Assembly: GCF_014217805.1 (NCBI RefSeq)
Contig: NZ_CP055156.1
Coordinates: 620,001 to 684,000, forward strand
Length of the DNA stretch: 64,000 bases
DNA from: Adhaeribacter swui
Lineage (GTDB): Bacteria; Bacteroidota; Bacteroidia; Cytophagales; Hymenobacteraceae
Direction of reading: 5' to 3'
Shown: piece by piece, positions 10,177-19,434 of the stretch
How the letters are laid out: each line of letters starts with the position of its first letter
Numbering within the stretch: position 1 is the stretch's first letter
Notes under the pieces: generated by a model
What the model was told of the DNA's origin: nothing
The model's input: only the letters and a program-made list of their open reading frames with translations
Databases searched by the model: none
Made by a program: the position numbers and the translations under genes

Positions 10177-11673
10177 TTAAATTTTCATGCGCTGCAACGC
10201 GTCGGCAATGGTCCGGTCATTGCTTAAACGGGGTACTTTGTTTTGTCCGCCTAGTTTTCCTAAATCTTTCATGTAGCGCTGAAAAGCATCCGGCGGCAAA
10301 GCGGTTAGTTTCAGCGGGGCCAGAATATTGCCGGCAATTAAGTCGTCGTAATACACGTTAAGCTGCCGCAGTTGGCTATCCAGCTCCAGTTGGAAGGCTG
10401 TTGCATCGTGCGGTGGACGGGCAAAGGCAATAAACCATTCGTGGTACGATTTACCAGCCGTTTGACTTACGTAAGGCGCTACCGTAAATTCTACCACCTC
10501 TACTTCTGTAAATTTTTGCATGGTGTTACGCAAAGCTTTTTCTACTTCTTCGCCGATAACGTGCTCGCCAAAAGCCGAAATAAAATGCTTGATACGCCCG
10601 CTCACGATTACTTTGTAGGGATTGGTAGACGTAAATTTTACCGTATCGCCAATGGAGTAGCTCCACAGCCCGGCATTGCTGCTCACCACCAAAGCATAAT
10701 TTACCCCCGTTTCTACTTCCGAAATGGTTAAGCGTTGTGGGTTTTCATCGTAATATTCGCTGGCTGGTATAAATTCGTAGAAAATACCGGAATTGAGCAA
10801 CAGCAACATGCCCGGATCGTCTTGCTCGTTTTGGTAAGCAAAAAAACCTTCCGAAGCCGGAAATAACTCAATCGAATCTATGGGTTTGCCGATGCTTTCG
10901 ATGAGCTTAGCCCGGTATGGCTCAAAGTTTACGCCGCCGTATACAAACAAAGAAAAATCCGGAAATACGTCTTTAATTTTCTTACCTGTAAGAGCGGTAA
11001 TTTTATCGAAATACATTTGTACCCAGGGCGGAATACCCGAAATCAGGGTCATGCGCTGGTTAATGGTTTCGGCAATAATGGCATCCAGCTTTGTTTCCCA
11101 ATCGTCGATGCAGTTGGTTTGGTAGCTTGGCAATTGGTTGCGCCGCAAATAAGCCGGCACGTGGTGGTTAGCAATACCCGACAAGCGTCCGGTTTTAACG
11201 CCACCTACTTCGTCGAGCTCCGGACTACCCGATAAGAAAATTAATTTACCGTCCAGAAAAGTAGATTTACCCGTTTGGTGTACGTACGCTAATAAGGCAT
11301 CGCGGGCACCGTTAATGTGGTTCGATATAGAATCGCGGGTAATGGGTATATATTTGGTACCCGAAGTAGTACCCGAGGTTTTAGCAAAATAAATAGGTTT
11401 ACCCGGCCACAACACGTTAGATTCGCCTTTTTTTACTTTTTCAAAGTAAGGCTTTAAACCCTCGTAGTCCCGGACGGGTACGGCTTGGATATAATCGGAG
11501 TGGCTCCGGATATCTTTAAAATGATGATCACGGCCAAATACCGTTTGCCCGCTTTGCTGGATTAAATTTTTAAAAATTTTCTGTTGCGCCAGCGCGGGTT
11601 GTTGTATCCAGGCTTGGTTACGCTGGTGTATGTAGGCGGCAAATGGTTTACTTAAAGCAGCTTTTAAACCCAT
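10177..11673 (-). CDS. GH3-family acyl-adenylating protein
   Basis: 498 residues. The sequence carries the adenylate-forming motif KTSGTTSGTKYIPIT near residue 95 and the GH3 family layout (SLFVYGGVNFEPYRAKL, ELFPASEGFFAYQ, YSIGDTVKFTS). Plant GH3 enzymes conjugate amino acids to hormones; the bacterial substrates are not known. It is the first gene of the apparent run with dxr, rseP and the LysM gene. The family call is firm; the function is open. Confidence 0.85.
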   Translation of the reverse strand: MGLKAALSKPFAAYIHQRNQAWIQQPALAQQKIFKNLIQQSGQTVFGRDHHFKDIRSHSDYIQAVPVRDYEGLKPYFEKVKKGESNVLWPGKPIYFAKTSGTTSGTKYIPITRDSISNHINGARDALLAYVHQTGKSTFLDGKLIFLSGSPELDEVGGVKTGRLSGIANHHVPAYLRRNQLPSYQTNCIDDWETKLDAIIAETINQRMTLISGIPPWVQMYFDKITALTGKKIKDVFPDFSLFVYGGVNFEPYRAKLIESIGKPIDSIELFPASEGFFAYQNEQDDPGMLLLLNSGIFYEFIPASEYYDENPQRLTISEVETGVNYALVVSSNAGLWSYSIGDTVKFTSTNPYKVIVSGRIKHFISAFGEHVIGEEVEKALRNTMQKFTEVEVVEFTVAPYVSQTAGKSYHEWFIAFARPPHDATAFQLELDSQLRQLNVYYDDLIAGNILAPLKLTALPPDAFQRYMKDLGKLGGQNKVPRLSNDRTIADALQRMKI

Positions 11674-11885
11674 AGATCACGTGAAACGCTTAGCGGATGG
11701 TAAAGGTAATTATATTAGCTGGTAGTTGTAATGCCTGGTTCGTAGTTTTTAACCAACTTTGCCCGCACTGCGTACTCCAGGAATCGGGATTACTCCCGGG
11801 GTTGACGCTCGTATACACCTTGGCAATCTTATTTATTTTAAGTAAATCGCGTAATAAAGCACTAAACCTATCAAATTTTAAAACT

Positions 11886-12323
11886 ATGGCATTTACAACT
11901 GGTAAAGCTGTCTGGAACGGCGGCTTAAAAAACGGCAATGGTACGGTATCTACCGAGAGTGGGGCCTTAAATACACCTTACTCCTTCCGGACCCGTTTCG
12001 AAAACGACCCGAATGGAACAAACCCGGAGGAATTAATCGGCGCTGCTTTGGCAGCTTGTTATTCTATGTTCCTGAGTAGTTTGCTCGAACAAGCCGGTAG
12101 CCCCGCTACCGCAATTAATACCTCGGCTAAAGTAAACTTAGGCAGCAAAGATGGCGGTCCGTTTGTTACCCGCATTGATGTGGTAACCGAAGCCGAAGTA
12201 CCCGGCTTAAGCGACAGCGATTTTCAGGAGCACGCTCAAAAAGCCAAAAAAGGCTGCCCTATTTCGCAGGCCTTGGGCGGCGTGCCGGATATTACCTTAA
12301 AAGCGTCTTTAAAAAGCGCATAA
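11886..12323 (+). CDS. OsmC-family peroxide reductase-like protein
   Basis: 145 residues from the ATG at 11886. The frame stays open 63 codons further upstream, but the homologous block begins at MAFTTGKAVWNGGLKNGNG, which is the normal OsmC N-terminus. Both redox cysteines expected of the family are present: one in AALAACYSMFL (about residue 59) and one in KKGCPISQAL (about residue 124). OsmC proteins reduce organic hydroperoxides with thiol cofactors. A GC-rich terminator follows at 12333. Confidence 0.92.
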   Translation: MAFTTGKAVWNGGLKNGNGTVSTESGALNTPYSFRTRFENDPNGTNPEELIGAALAACYSMFLSSLLEQAGSPATAINTSAKVNLGSKDGGPFVTRIDVVTEAEVPGLSDSDFQEHAQKAKKGCPISQALGGVPDITLKASLKSA

Positions 12324-12332
12324 ACTTATTGC

Positions 12333-12356
12333 TAGCGGCCCTGCTTGGGGCCGCTA
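12333..12356 (+). terminator. Terminator after the OsmC gene
   Basis: A 9-bp perfect GC-rich stem (TAGCGGCCC with GGGCCGCTA, 6-base loop) is followed by a T-rich stretch. It lies 9 bases after the OsmC stop codon and before the next start at 12386. Confidence 0.75.
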
Positions 12357-12385
12357 CTTTCTTATTGGTAACTTAAAATTATTCT

Positions 12386-12883
12386 ATGAAATCATTGGTA
12401 CGCGTAGGATTGCGGCCGTCCCGGAATGCCCGTATTTCGTTTGGGGTGCAATTGGCTTTAGTTTTTTTCTGGATTATTTACGCCTTATTTCTATTATTTA
12501 CCGAAAGCCCTACGAACGACAGCCACTTTTTTCATTACGTATTTCTGACCTTTGCCATTGGCTACCTGGTGTATATTCTGGCGCAAAACACCCCTGTATT
12601 TGGCACACAATCGTACTTTGAAATTACTCCCGATTATATTGTTTTGAAGCGCGGACATTTCCGGCCTAAAACGGTTTACTCTTTCGAAGAACTAGCCCAC
12701 CTGCACATTGCCCCCTTGGCCTTGCGGCTGCTCCTGAAAAACGGCGAAAAGCATGTTATTGATTTAAAGATCATCAGCCGTCGTAGAAATTTAAAAAAAA
12801 TTAAAGAGCAACTTCATATTATGGCCCTGAAGTTTGATTTTGCTATCACCGAAGGGCAAATTCCTACCAGTGATCTTAAGTAA
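12386..12883 (+). CDS. Small membrane protein with a PH-like cytoplasmic domain
   Basis: 165 residues. Two membrane segments occupy about 20-42 and 50-68. They are followed by a soluble domain with short alternating strands (YFEITPDYIVLKRGHFRPKTVYSFEEL ... LRLLLKNGEKHVIDLKI) and a final basic helix. The pattern resembles small bacterial bPH/DUF membrane proteins. No catalytic motif is visible, and the function is unknown. A weak terminator follows at 12993. Confidence 0.6.
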   Translation: MKSLVRVGLRPSRNARISFGVQLALVFFWIIYALFLLFTESPTNDSHFFHYVFLTFAIGYLVYILAQNTPVFGTQSYFEITPDYIVLKRGHFRPKTVYSFEELAHLHIAPLALRLLLKNGEKHVIDLKIISRRRNLKKIKEQLHIMALKFDFAITEGQIPTSDLK

Positions 12884-12992
12884 AACTGCACGAAGTAGCT
12901 ATTCCGGCATATTGCTACCGAAAGCAAGTCGCGCTGGATTTTTAAATTTTTAAAATTTAGGGCAGATTGTACCGGATGGAGAAAGTCGAACA

Positions 12993-13011
12993 GCCAGATT
13001 TTTCATCTGGC
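12993..13011. terminator. Short terminator between convergent genes
   Basis: GCCAGAT and ATCTGGC form a perfect 7-bp stem around TTTTC, followed by CTTCTT. It sits between a plus gene ending at 12883 and the TauE/SafE gene ending at 13035. Confidence 0.5.
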
Positions 13012-13034
13012 CTTCTTAGCTTATCTTAGCAAAA

Positions 13035-14006
13035 TTAGCCGGCTAAAGCCAGATACAAAATCCGGATACTTACCAGAATTACCAGCACGCCCACTAGTAT
13101 CATCAGACTTTTAACCGGCAGTTTTTTCGACATATTGGCTGCAATGGGCGCTGCAATTACGCCGCCCAAAATTAAGCCCGCAATAATCTGCCAGTGGTGG
13201 ATGCCAATCATAGTAAAAAAAGTAAGGGAGCTGGCCAGCGCAATAAAAAACTCGGCCAGGTTAACAGAGCCAATGGTAAAACGGGGCGAATGGCCGCCGG
13301 CAATTAACGTAGAAGACACAATCGGGCCCCAGCCTCCACCCCCAACGGAATCCATAAAACCACCAAAAACCGCTAATGGGGGTATTAATTTTTCTTTTAA
13401 CTTCTTCCGGTTGGGCTTAAAAGCTTTTATTATGATTAATACACCCAGAACCAGGGTATAACCGGCCACTATTGGTTTCATAATATAATTGTAATCTTCC
13501 AGGGACGATAAAATATAGGCTCCCAAACCGGCCCCGATTACACCCGGAATTAATAGCGAAGTAAATAGCTTGCGGTTTACATTTTTCAATTTTAAATGCA
13601 TGAGCCCCGAAGCGCCACTGGTAAAAACTTCGGAAGCGTGTACGCTGGCACTGGCCGCCGCGGGCGTAATGCCCACCGAAAGTAAAAAAGTAGTAGACGT
13701 GAGGCCATAAGCCATACCCAAAGCGCCATCTACCATTTGGGCAATAAAACCACCCAGCATGTACAAGAAAAACTCCGAAGTGAGATTTTGCGCCAGCCAG
13801 TTATACACCGTAGTAGACTGTGGCAATGGCACCTGGCTAATAAACAGCAATGTTACGCCCACTGCCGCCGCTAAACCTAAATAACGCCAAAGCTGGTTTT
13901 TACTTTTCTCTGGCTTTTCAGTTGAACTCATAGCATCTGGTAAAATAGCCGTAATCGCATTTTTATTTTCGGTTGGGTTTTCGCTGGAAGAATGAGTGGG
14001 TAGCAT
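13035..14006 (-). CDS. TauE/SafE-family membrane exporter
   Basis: 323 residues with about eight hydrophobic segments after a polar N-terminal tail. Typical pieces are MLGGFIAQMVDGALGMAYG and GGFMDSVGGGGWGP, each in a membrane repeat. The TauE/SafE family exports small anions such as sulfite or sulfoacetate. The true start may be the internal Met at 13931 (MSSTEKPEKS), which would remove a low-complexity tail. The neighbours include a peroxiredoxin and an Rrf2 regulator of a type often linked to sulfur metabolism, which fits but does not prove a sulfur role. Confidence 0.85.
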   Translation of the reverse strand: MLPTHSSSENPTENKNAITAILPDAMSSTEKPEKSKNQLWRYLGLAAAVGVTLLFISQVPLPQSTTVYNWLAQNLTSEFFLYMLGGFIAQMVDGALGMAYGLTSTTFLLSVGITPAAASASVHASEVFTSGASGLMHLKLKNVNRKLFTSLLIPGVIGAGLGAYILSSLEDYNYIMKPIVAGYTLVLGVLIIIKAFKPNRKKLKEKLIPPLAVFGGFMDSVGGGGWGPIVSSTLIAGGHSPRFTIGSVNLAEFFIALASSLTFFTMIGIHHWQIIAGLILGGVIAAPIAANMSKKLPVKSLMILVGVLVILVSIRILYLALAG

Positions 14007-14236
14007 ATAAAATAAATTAGCGGGTATAAAAGCTATTAAAGCAAACCAGAATAATGTCCGATTTTAAGGAATGATGCGATTTACGGTGCAGGCGGTGCTT
14101 GCCAAATAACTAATTTTTTAAAATTTTTAGATTTTGCACCTATGTAATGGCTTAAACCAGATTATCAGAATTTATATTACCCTTTCTCCGGATTTTGCCA
14201 TAAAAAGAGCAGGCAGCGCTAATAACTGGCACATAA

Positions 14237-14276
14237 AAAAAGTAGCGGTGCCCGAATTGGTTTGCCGCTACTTTTT
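14237..14276 (-). terminator. Terminator after the peroxiredoxin gene
   Basis: A 12-bp perfect stem (AAAAAGTAGCGG with CCGCTACTTTTT) surrounds a 16-base loop, just downstream of the peroxiredoxin stop at 14285 on the minus strand. T and A runs on both sides allow use in both directions. Confidence 0.7.
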
Positions 14277-14284
14277 AAAAATAC

Positions 14285-14920
14285 TTACAAGTTAGGCTGC
14301 GGGGTAGTACGCAGGTACGGTTTAATTACCGTGTGCCCTTTCGGGAATTTAGCCGGAATATCTTCGGTGGCAATTGCCGGTACCACAATCACATCCTGAC
14401 CGTGTTCCCAGTTGGCCGGCGTAGAAACGCTGTAATTAGCTGTTAGCTGCAAAGAGTCAATTACCCGCAGAATTTCGGCAAAGTTGCGCCCCGTAGAAGC
14501 CGGATACGTTAAGGTTAACTTAATTTTTTTATCCGGACCAATCACAAACACCGAACGGACGGTAGCGGTATCGCTGGCGTTCGGGTGTATCATGTCGTAC
14601 AAATTAGCAATCTCTTTAGTGGGGTCCGCAATTAGCGGGAAGTTTACCGTAGTATCCTGCGTTTCGTTTATATCGTTAATCCAACCAGCATGCGAATCTA
14701 AAGGGTCTACGCTAATGGCAATTACTTTGGTATTACGTTTATCAAATTCGTCTTTAATCCGCGCTACCGCTCCTAGTTCCGTAGTACAAACCGGGGTATA
14801 ATCGCGCGGGTGCGAAAATAAAACACCCCAGCTATCGCCCAGCCATTCATGAAAATGGATAACGCCTTCCGACGTTTCTGCTGTAAAATCGGGAGCTACA
14901 TCCCCTAATCGTAAAACCAT
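14285..14920 (-). CDS. 1-Cys peroxiredoxin (Prx6 type)
   Basis: 211 residues. The peroxidatic cysteine is in the motif DYTPVCTTELG (about residue 45), with the long C-terminal extension of the Prx6 class (IAVDP-like ISVDPLDSHAGW, then KGHTVIKPYLRTTPQP at the end). It reduces H2O2 and organic peroxides in the cytoplasm. No second conserved cysteine for a 2-Cys mechanism is visible. It stands alone between an exporter and a hypothetical gene, with its own terminator. Confidence 0.95.
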   Translation of the reverse strand: MVLRLGDVAPDFTAETSEGVIHFHEWLGDSWGVLFSHPRDYTPVCTTELGAVARIKDEFDKRNTKVIAISVDPLDSHAGWINDINETQDTTVNFPLIADPTKEIANLYDMIHPNASDTATVRSVFVIGPDKKIKLTLTYPASTGRNFAEILRVIDSLQLTANYSVSTPANWEHGQDVIVVPAIATEDIPAKFPKGHTVIKPYLRTTPQPNL

Positions 14921-15123
14921 AATTTTTATTTATTTAAGGTAAAACAAAGGTTTAAAGTGTGGGTGATTATTTAAAATTCCCCGGATTAAAGGTATCACTT
15001 TCCGGAAAAATGTTAAATAAATTTAAATTTATATCAACCCACCTGTTTTAAAATTTAAAAAATCTTTAAAAACTTTCTACCACCTACTAATTTATCAACC
15101 AGCTACTTACTCCGGTATTTGCA

Positions 15124-15684
15124 TTATGCTGTTTGTTTTCGCAGCAGGTAAGTTTCGAGGTAATTTACCGGTTTTATATTTTCAAAAACAATACTGAGTT
15201 CTTGCTCCAGTTCGGGTAAACGGCTCTCTGCCACGCGCACTTTTAACAATTGATGCTCCGGATCTACTTCGGCGGAATGGTGCAGAAAATAACTTTTCCG
15301 CAGCAAGGTTTCGGTAAACAAGGTAAATGCTTCCGGATCGGTCGAAAACCGGAATGTTAAACTTTCGCCAAAAGAACTAGGTTTACCTGCCGGGGCTGCG
15401 CCAGTAGCAGCTTCGGGTACTGCATAATCCGTTTTTTTGGAGTGCAAAAACTTTATAAGTGCCACCGAGTTGCGCACCTGGGCCCGCAACGATTTGGTAA
15501 GTTTTTGCAACTCTAATAAAAGGTTGTTTTTAAGTACCGTAACTTTGGGCTTTGCTGGCGTAGTCATCAGAACCGAAATAATTTCTGCGGCAGCCGCCGG
15601 ATACGTACGTGGTTTTGGAAAAGAACTCCGGTTATTAACTCCGGAAACAAGGGTATTGGAATATAAAGAAGTAATTGCTTTCAT
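15124..15684 (-). CDS. Hypothetical protein
   Basis: 186 residues; not recognised. The first 39 residues are low-complexity, and a second Met at position 40 (15567 on the minus strand; MTTPAKPKV) is an equally good start. After it come a basic helical stretch (about 45-80), an Ala/Pro/Gly linker (about 90-105) and a C-terminal alpha/beta part of about 80 residues (LTFRFSTDPEAFTLFTETLL ... VRVAESRLPELEQELSIVFE). No signal peptide is obvious. It lies between the peroxiredoxin and the TonB receptor on the same strand. Confidence 0.5.
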   Translation of the reverse strand: MKAITSLYSNTLVSGVNNRSSFPKPRTYPAAAAEIISVLMTTPAKPKVTVLKNNLLLELQKLTKSLRAQVRNSVALIKFLHSKKTDYAVPEAATGAAPAGKPSSFGESLTFRFSTDPEAFTLFTETLLRKSYFLHHSAEVDPEHQLLKVRVAESRLPELEQELSIVFENIKPVNYLETYLLRKQTA

Positions 15685-15889
15685 GCGGCAAAGGTTTTAA
15701 AGTAGAAAAATAGTTTTAACTCATTACAGCCAGCACCGTTATTCTACTTCGGCCCGGCAGCTAGCTACAACAACAATGCATGTAACAGCTTTGCATCTTA
15801 AAATTTTTCATATTGCTCTTGGTACTTCTTTAACTTATAAAACCAACAATCCTGTATTTTGTTCCGAAATAATTTTTCAGTAAATCTAA

Positions 15890-18754
15890 TTATTTATTTA
15901 ATAATCCATCAATCGTTAAAGCTACATAATATAAGCCCCCAATGGTAGGACCGGCTGCGTATTGGATGTACCGTTGGTTAAAGATATTGGCTCCACCGGC
16001 TTTAATGGTAGTATTTACTTTAGGTACCCGGTAAGTTACCTGCGCATCAAAAGTATGGTAAGCGGGTACAGTTCCGTTAGCTAAAGGGCTCTCCCACAAG
16101 AAAGAATCCTGCCACTTCCACACCACGTTAAAACCTACATTTTTAATTACCTCGCGGTTACCCAGCGATACGTTGGTAATAAACTTAGGCGTATTAAAGC
16201 CGGTTACAAATACGTCTCTTTCGTTATTGGTTTTAATATTATTATAGTTTACGTTACCGGCTAAGGTAAATTTCTGATAAAAGTTGTAGGTAATTCCTAA
16301 AGACGAACCGTAGTTATTGTAGGTGTTTTTGGCGTTGGTATAAACCCGGTACCGGGTTTGTTTACTGCGGTTAGCGGCTAACATGTCGGTAACGGCGGCA
16401 TCCGTTCCTATCCGGCCGGAAGCCGGAACCGCCACTTCTACCTGCCCCAGGAACCCGCTGTACTCGTTGGTATACGCATCAATATCCACTACTAATTTAT
16501 TATCTAGCAATACGCTTTTATAGCCAATTTCAAAAGAGTTAATACGCTCAGGTTGGGTCGGCGACAGGTTAGTTACTTCCAGCAAGGCGCGGTTTTTTAA
16601 AGCCGCATCGTTGGCAGTTAAGCCCGCGGTTACATCTTTATTCACGGCCGCATTAAAAGCATTTACCGAGTTTAAAGTATACGAATTATCTAAGTAACCT
16701 AAACCTTCGTTGATGTATGACAAGCCACCCACGCGCCGCACGTTACCGTTATTTACGTAAGACAAAGCCTCAAACAAGGACGGGAACCGGAAACCATTCT
16801 GGAACGAAGCCCGGAAGTTATGTTGATCGGATAAGGTATAAACGGCGGCAATCCGCGGGTTAAGTTTCGGATCAAATTCCGGGTTGTAATCCAGGCGCAA
16901 CGAACCGAATAATTTTAATTTATTGTCGAAAAAGGTTTTAGTTACCTGGCCAAAACCACCAATTTTTTTGTAATACACGTTATTGCCACCGGGCAAAGTT
17001 CTTTCTTCGATGGGCCGCGAAAAGTCGACAAAGTTGTTACCATCCGGAATAATTTCGTACAAACGGGCATCCAGACCAACCAATACATTCACGAATTTAA
17101 TTTTATCAGCGAAATCATACTGGGCATCGGCGTGATACAAGCGACTCATTTGCTTTAACCAGGCGCCGCCGGTAGCGGGTGCACCCGCGATTACTGCCCC
17201 GTGATCCCAGTTGTTGATGCTCCGGATGGTATTTTTTAAATTTTCGAAAGCGGGCGTACCGGGTTCCGGCCGTCCTTGGTCGGCTGCTTGCCGCGCAATT
17301 TGCATCGCCGAAGCTAAGGGAGTACCGTTATTTAATTCGTTTTGCAGTGCTGTTTTAAACTTGTTGCCCCATATCTGGTTGGTACCACCACCCGTAATAT
17401 CCAGGTTATCTACCATGGGCTTTACGTTGTAAGAATCGCCGGTATTTTCTATGGAAGCGTAACCGCGGATAAAGTAATTAGTACCTTTCAACTCTAAGCG
17501 GTGGTTTTGTACCCGCACGTTATCTAGTTGTATTTTATTTCCTCTTTGAAAAACCCCGTCCATTTTACCAATGCGGTAACCATAAGATAATTCGGCGTTT
17601 TCGTTTAAGCGGTAGTGTAAAGCCGCATCAAATTTTAAATTATCTACAATGGGGCTTACCACATCGCGCTCCCAGTAACCGGTGCGGCGCACCAAAAAAC
17701 TTTGGTTTTTACCCTGATATTGTACACCACTTAAAGTAACAGCATTGTTGTTTTCGTCGCCGTACTTGTTCCAGGCATCGTAAGCTGGGTTATTAGCTCC
17801 CGCCAGTTCCGGAAAGTTAGGATTAGCCGTGTTTAAATTGTTTGGGTTTTGATCGGTAGTAGTGTTCGAGCGCCAATCGGTACCGCGCATGTAGCTCCCG
17901 TTAATTTTAAAAGCCCACTTGTTGTTAAAAGCTTTTGCGTAACGGATCGCCGTTTCAGTTAATATACTTGGGTCGTGATCAATGCCATCTACGTGGTTTA
18001 CGCCGGTTTTCTGGTACACGCTTAAGCCCTGGTGCAGGAAAGGACTTTTGGTAATTAAGTTAGCCATCCCGTTAATCGCGTTCATGCCGTACAAAGCCGA
18101 AGCAGCACCAGGCGTAATTTCTACGCTGGCAATATCCAGTTCGGTAGGTCCAATGGCATTCCCCAGTGGTACCCCCAAAGTAGCGGCCTGCATATCAACC
18201 CCATCTACCAATTGCATAAACCGGAAGTTATTCGGGATATTAAACCCGCGGGTATTCGGCACTTTAAACGTTAAGCTGGAAGTGGTCATCTGCACCCCTT
18301 TTACGTTTTCCAAGGCATCGTAAAAACTTGGTGCCGGCGTTTCTCTAATCGCCCGGATATCTAGCTTTTCAATGGCTACCGGCGACTTTAAGATACTTTC
18401 TTCTACCCGCGAAGCGGTAATTACCACTTCTTTCCCCAACACGGTTTGCGTAACCATAGATACATTTAACTTGGAGCCTACCCCCGTTACTTGAAATTCT
18501 TGCTGCTGAAAGCCGACTGAAGAAAATACCAAGGTAAACGGAAAACGCAGCCGGGTACGCAAAGCAAAATCACCAGCGTTATTGGTTACAGTTCCGGTAA
18601 CGGTGCCCTTTACGTAAACACTTACCCCAGGCAAAGGCTCTTTTGCTTCCTGGTCGGTAACCTGACCCGTAATTTCAATAATATTGTTTTCCTGGCCATA
18701 GGTTGATAAAACGGCTACCAGCAAGGTATAAAGGAGTAAAAAAGTTTTTTTCAT
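15890..18754 (-). CDS. TonB-dependent outer-membrane receptor
   Basis: 954 residues. A signal peptide (about 1-20, ending LSTYGQ) is followed by a carboxypeptidase-D-like regulatory domain (about 25-105: ITGQVTDQEAKEPLPGVSVYVKG), a plug (about 125-240; TPGAASALYGMNAINGMANL) and a 22-strand-type barrel to the C-terminus. It imports an unknown ligand across the outer membrane using TonB energy. No SusD partner is adjacent. A 23-bp dyad at 18925-18947 upstream and the Rrf2 gene beyond it suggest control by that regulator. Confidence 0.93.
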   Translation of the reverse strand: MKKTFLLLYTLLVAVLSTYGQENNIIEITGQVTDQEAKEPLPGVSVYVKGTVTGTVTNNAGDFALRTRLRFPFTLVFSSVGFQQQEFQVTGVGSKLNVSMVTQTVLGKEVVITASRVEESILKSPVAIEKLDIRAIRETPAPSFYDALENVKGVQMTTSSLTFKVPNTRGFNIPNNFRFMQLVDGVDMQAATLGVPLGNAIGPTELDIASVEITPGAASALYGMNAINGMANLITKSPFLHQGLSVYQKTGVNHVDGIDHDPSILTETAIRYAKAFNNKWAFKINGSYMRGTDWRSNTTTDQNPNNLNTANPNFPELAGANNPAYDAWNKYGDENNNAVTLSGVQYQGKNQSFLVRRTGYWERDVVSPIVDNLKFDAALHYRLNENAELSYGYRIGKMDGVFQRGNKIQLDNVRVQNHRLELKGTNYFIRGYASIENTGDSYNVKPMVDNLDITGGGTNQIWGNKFKTALQNELNNGTPLASAMQIARQAADQGRPEPGTPAFENLKNTIRSINNWDHGAVIAGAPATGGAWLKQMSRLYHADAQYDFADKIKFVNVLVGLDARLYEIIPDGNNFVDFSRPIEERTLPGGNNVYYKKIGGFGQVTKTFFDNKLKLFGSLRLDYNPEFDPKLNPRIAAVYTLSDQHNFRASFQNGFRFPSLFEALSYVNNGNVRRVGGLSYINEGLGYLDNSYTLNSVNAFNAAVNKDVTAGLTANDAALKNRALLEVTNLSPTQPERINSFEIGYKSVLLDNKLVVDIDAYTNEYSGFLGQVEVAVPASGRIGTDAAVTDMLAANRSKQTRYRVYTNAKNTYNNYGSSLGITYNFYQKFTLAGNVNYNNIKTNNERDVFVTGFNTPKFITNVSLGNREVIKNVGFNVVWKWQDSFLWESPLANGTVPAYHTFDAQVTYRVPKVNTTIKAGGANIFNQRYIQYAAGPTIGGLYYVALTIDGLLNK

Positions 18755-18924
18755 GAATTAAAAAGAAGTTGGATGGGGAATGGGTACAAATAAGATTATG
18801 ATTTGAGCTGATTTAAGTTAGCATCCTGATTTCAGTGGAAATCAACAAAAAGATTACGCCTACCGCATCGAAATTATTCCGGGGCTTTGCGAGCAACTAC
18901 AACAGCAATTCAGATTTTCAAACA

Positions 18925-18947
18925 TTGTCTATAGAATCAATAGACAA
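18925..18947. promoter_or_regulatory. Candidate Rrf2 operator upstream of the TonB receptor
   Basis: TTGTCTAT-N7-ATAGACAA is a perfect 8-bp inverted repeat. The spacer GA/TC pairs continue the symmetry, with one mismatched pair overall. It lies 171 bases upstream of the receptor start and 38 bases downstream of the Rrf2 stop. Rrf2 regulators bind dyads of about this length. The assignment is by position and symmetry only. Confidence 0.5.
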
Positions 18948-18984
18948 ATTAAGTAAGAAGTTTTGAAAGTGGCAAATTATTTTT

Positions 18985-19413
18985 TTAAGCCAGCAAGGTA
19001 TTTATTCTTTCCAGGTCGGTTAAATAAGTAGTATCCAGAATGTTGGCGGTAGCATCCCGCACTTTTTTCATCACAATCCGGATTTCGCAGGTTACTTCGT
19101 CTACGCATTCGTCGCACTTCCGGTAGTACAAATGGCTCACGCAGGGAATAGGTGCCAATGGGCCATCAATCATGCGGATAACGTTGCCTACGGAAATTTG
19201 AGAAGGATCTTTTACTAAAGCGTAACCGCCGTTTTTACCGCGGGTACTTTGCAGCAAGCCTTGGGTTTTTAGGTCAACCAGAATGGCTTCCAAGAACTTA
19301 CGGGGAATACGTTCCCGCTCGGAAATATCCGAAATAAGAATGAGGCCTTTGTCGGCGTTTTTAGTGAGGTATAATAAGGCTTTAAGGGCGTATTTCGCTT
19401 TTTTTGAAAGCAT
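18985..19413 (-). CDS. Rrf2-family transcriptional regulator with a Cys cluster
   Basis: 142 residues. The N-terminal winged helix has the Rrf2 signature (MLSKKAKYALKALLYLTKN ... IPRKFLEAILVDLKTQGLL ... TRGKNGGYAL). Four cysteines in PCVSHLYYRKCDECVDEVTC follow a C-x8-C-x2-C-x5-C pattern near residues 95-115, suggesting an iron-sulfur or metal/thiol sensor site. In Bacteroidota, similar Rrf2 proteins often accompany sulfur assimilation genes (family knowledge; not proven here). It is 21 bases from dnaA on the same strand and 230 bases from the TonB receptor. Confidence 0.9.
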   Translation of the reverse strand: MLSKKAKYALKALLYLTKNADKGLILISDISERERIPRKFLEAILVDLKTQGLLQSTRGKNGGYALVKDPSQISVGNVIRMIDGPLAPIPCVSHLYYRKCDECVDEVTCEIRIVMKKVRDATANILDTTYLTDLERINTLLA

Positions 19414-19434
19414 AATAGTTTTTAAATCCGGCTG

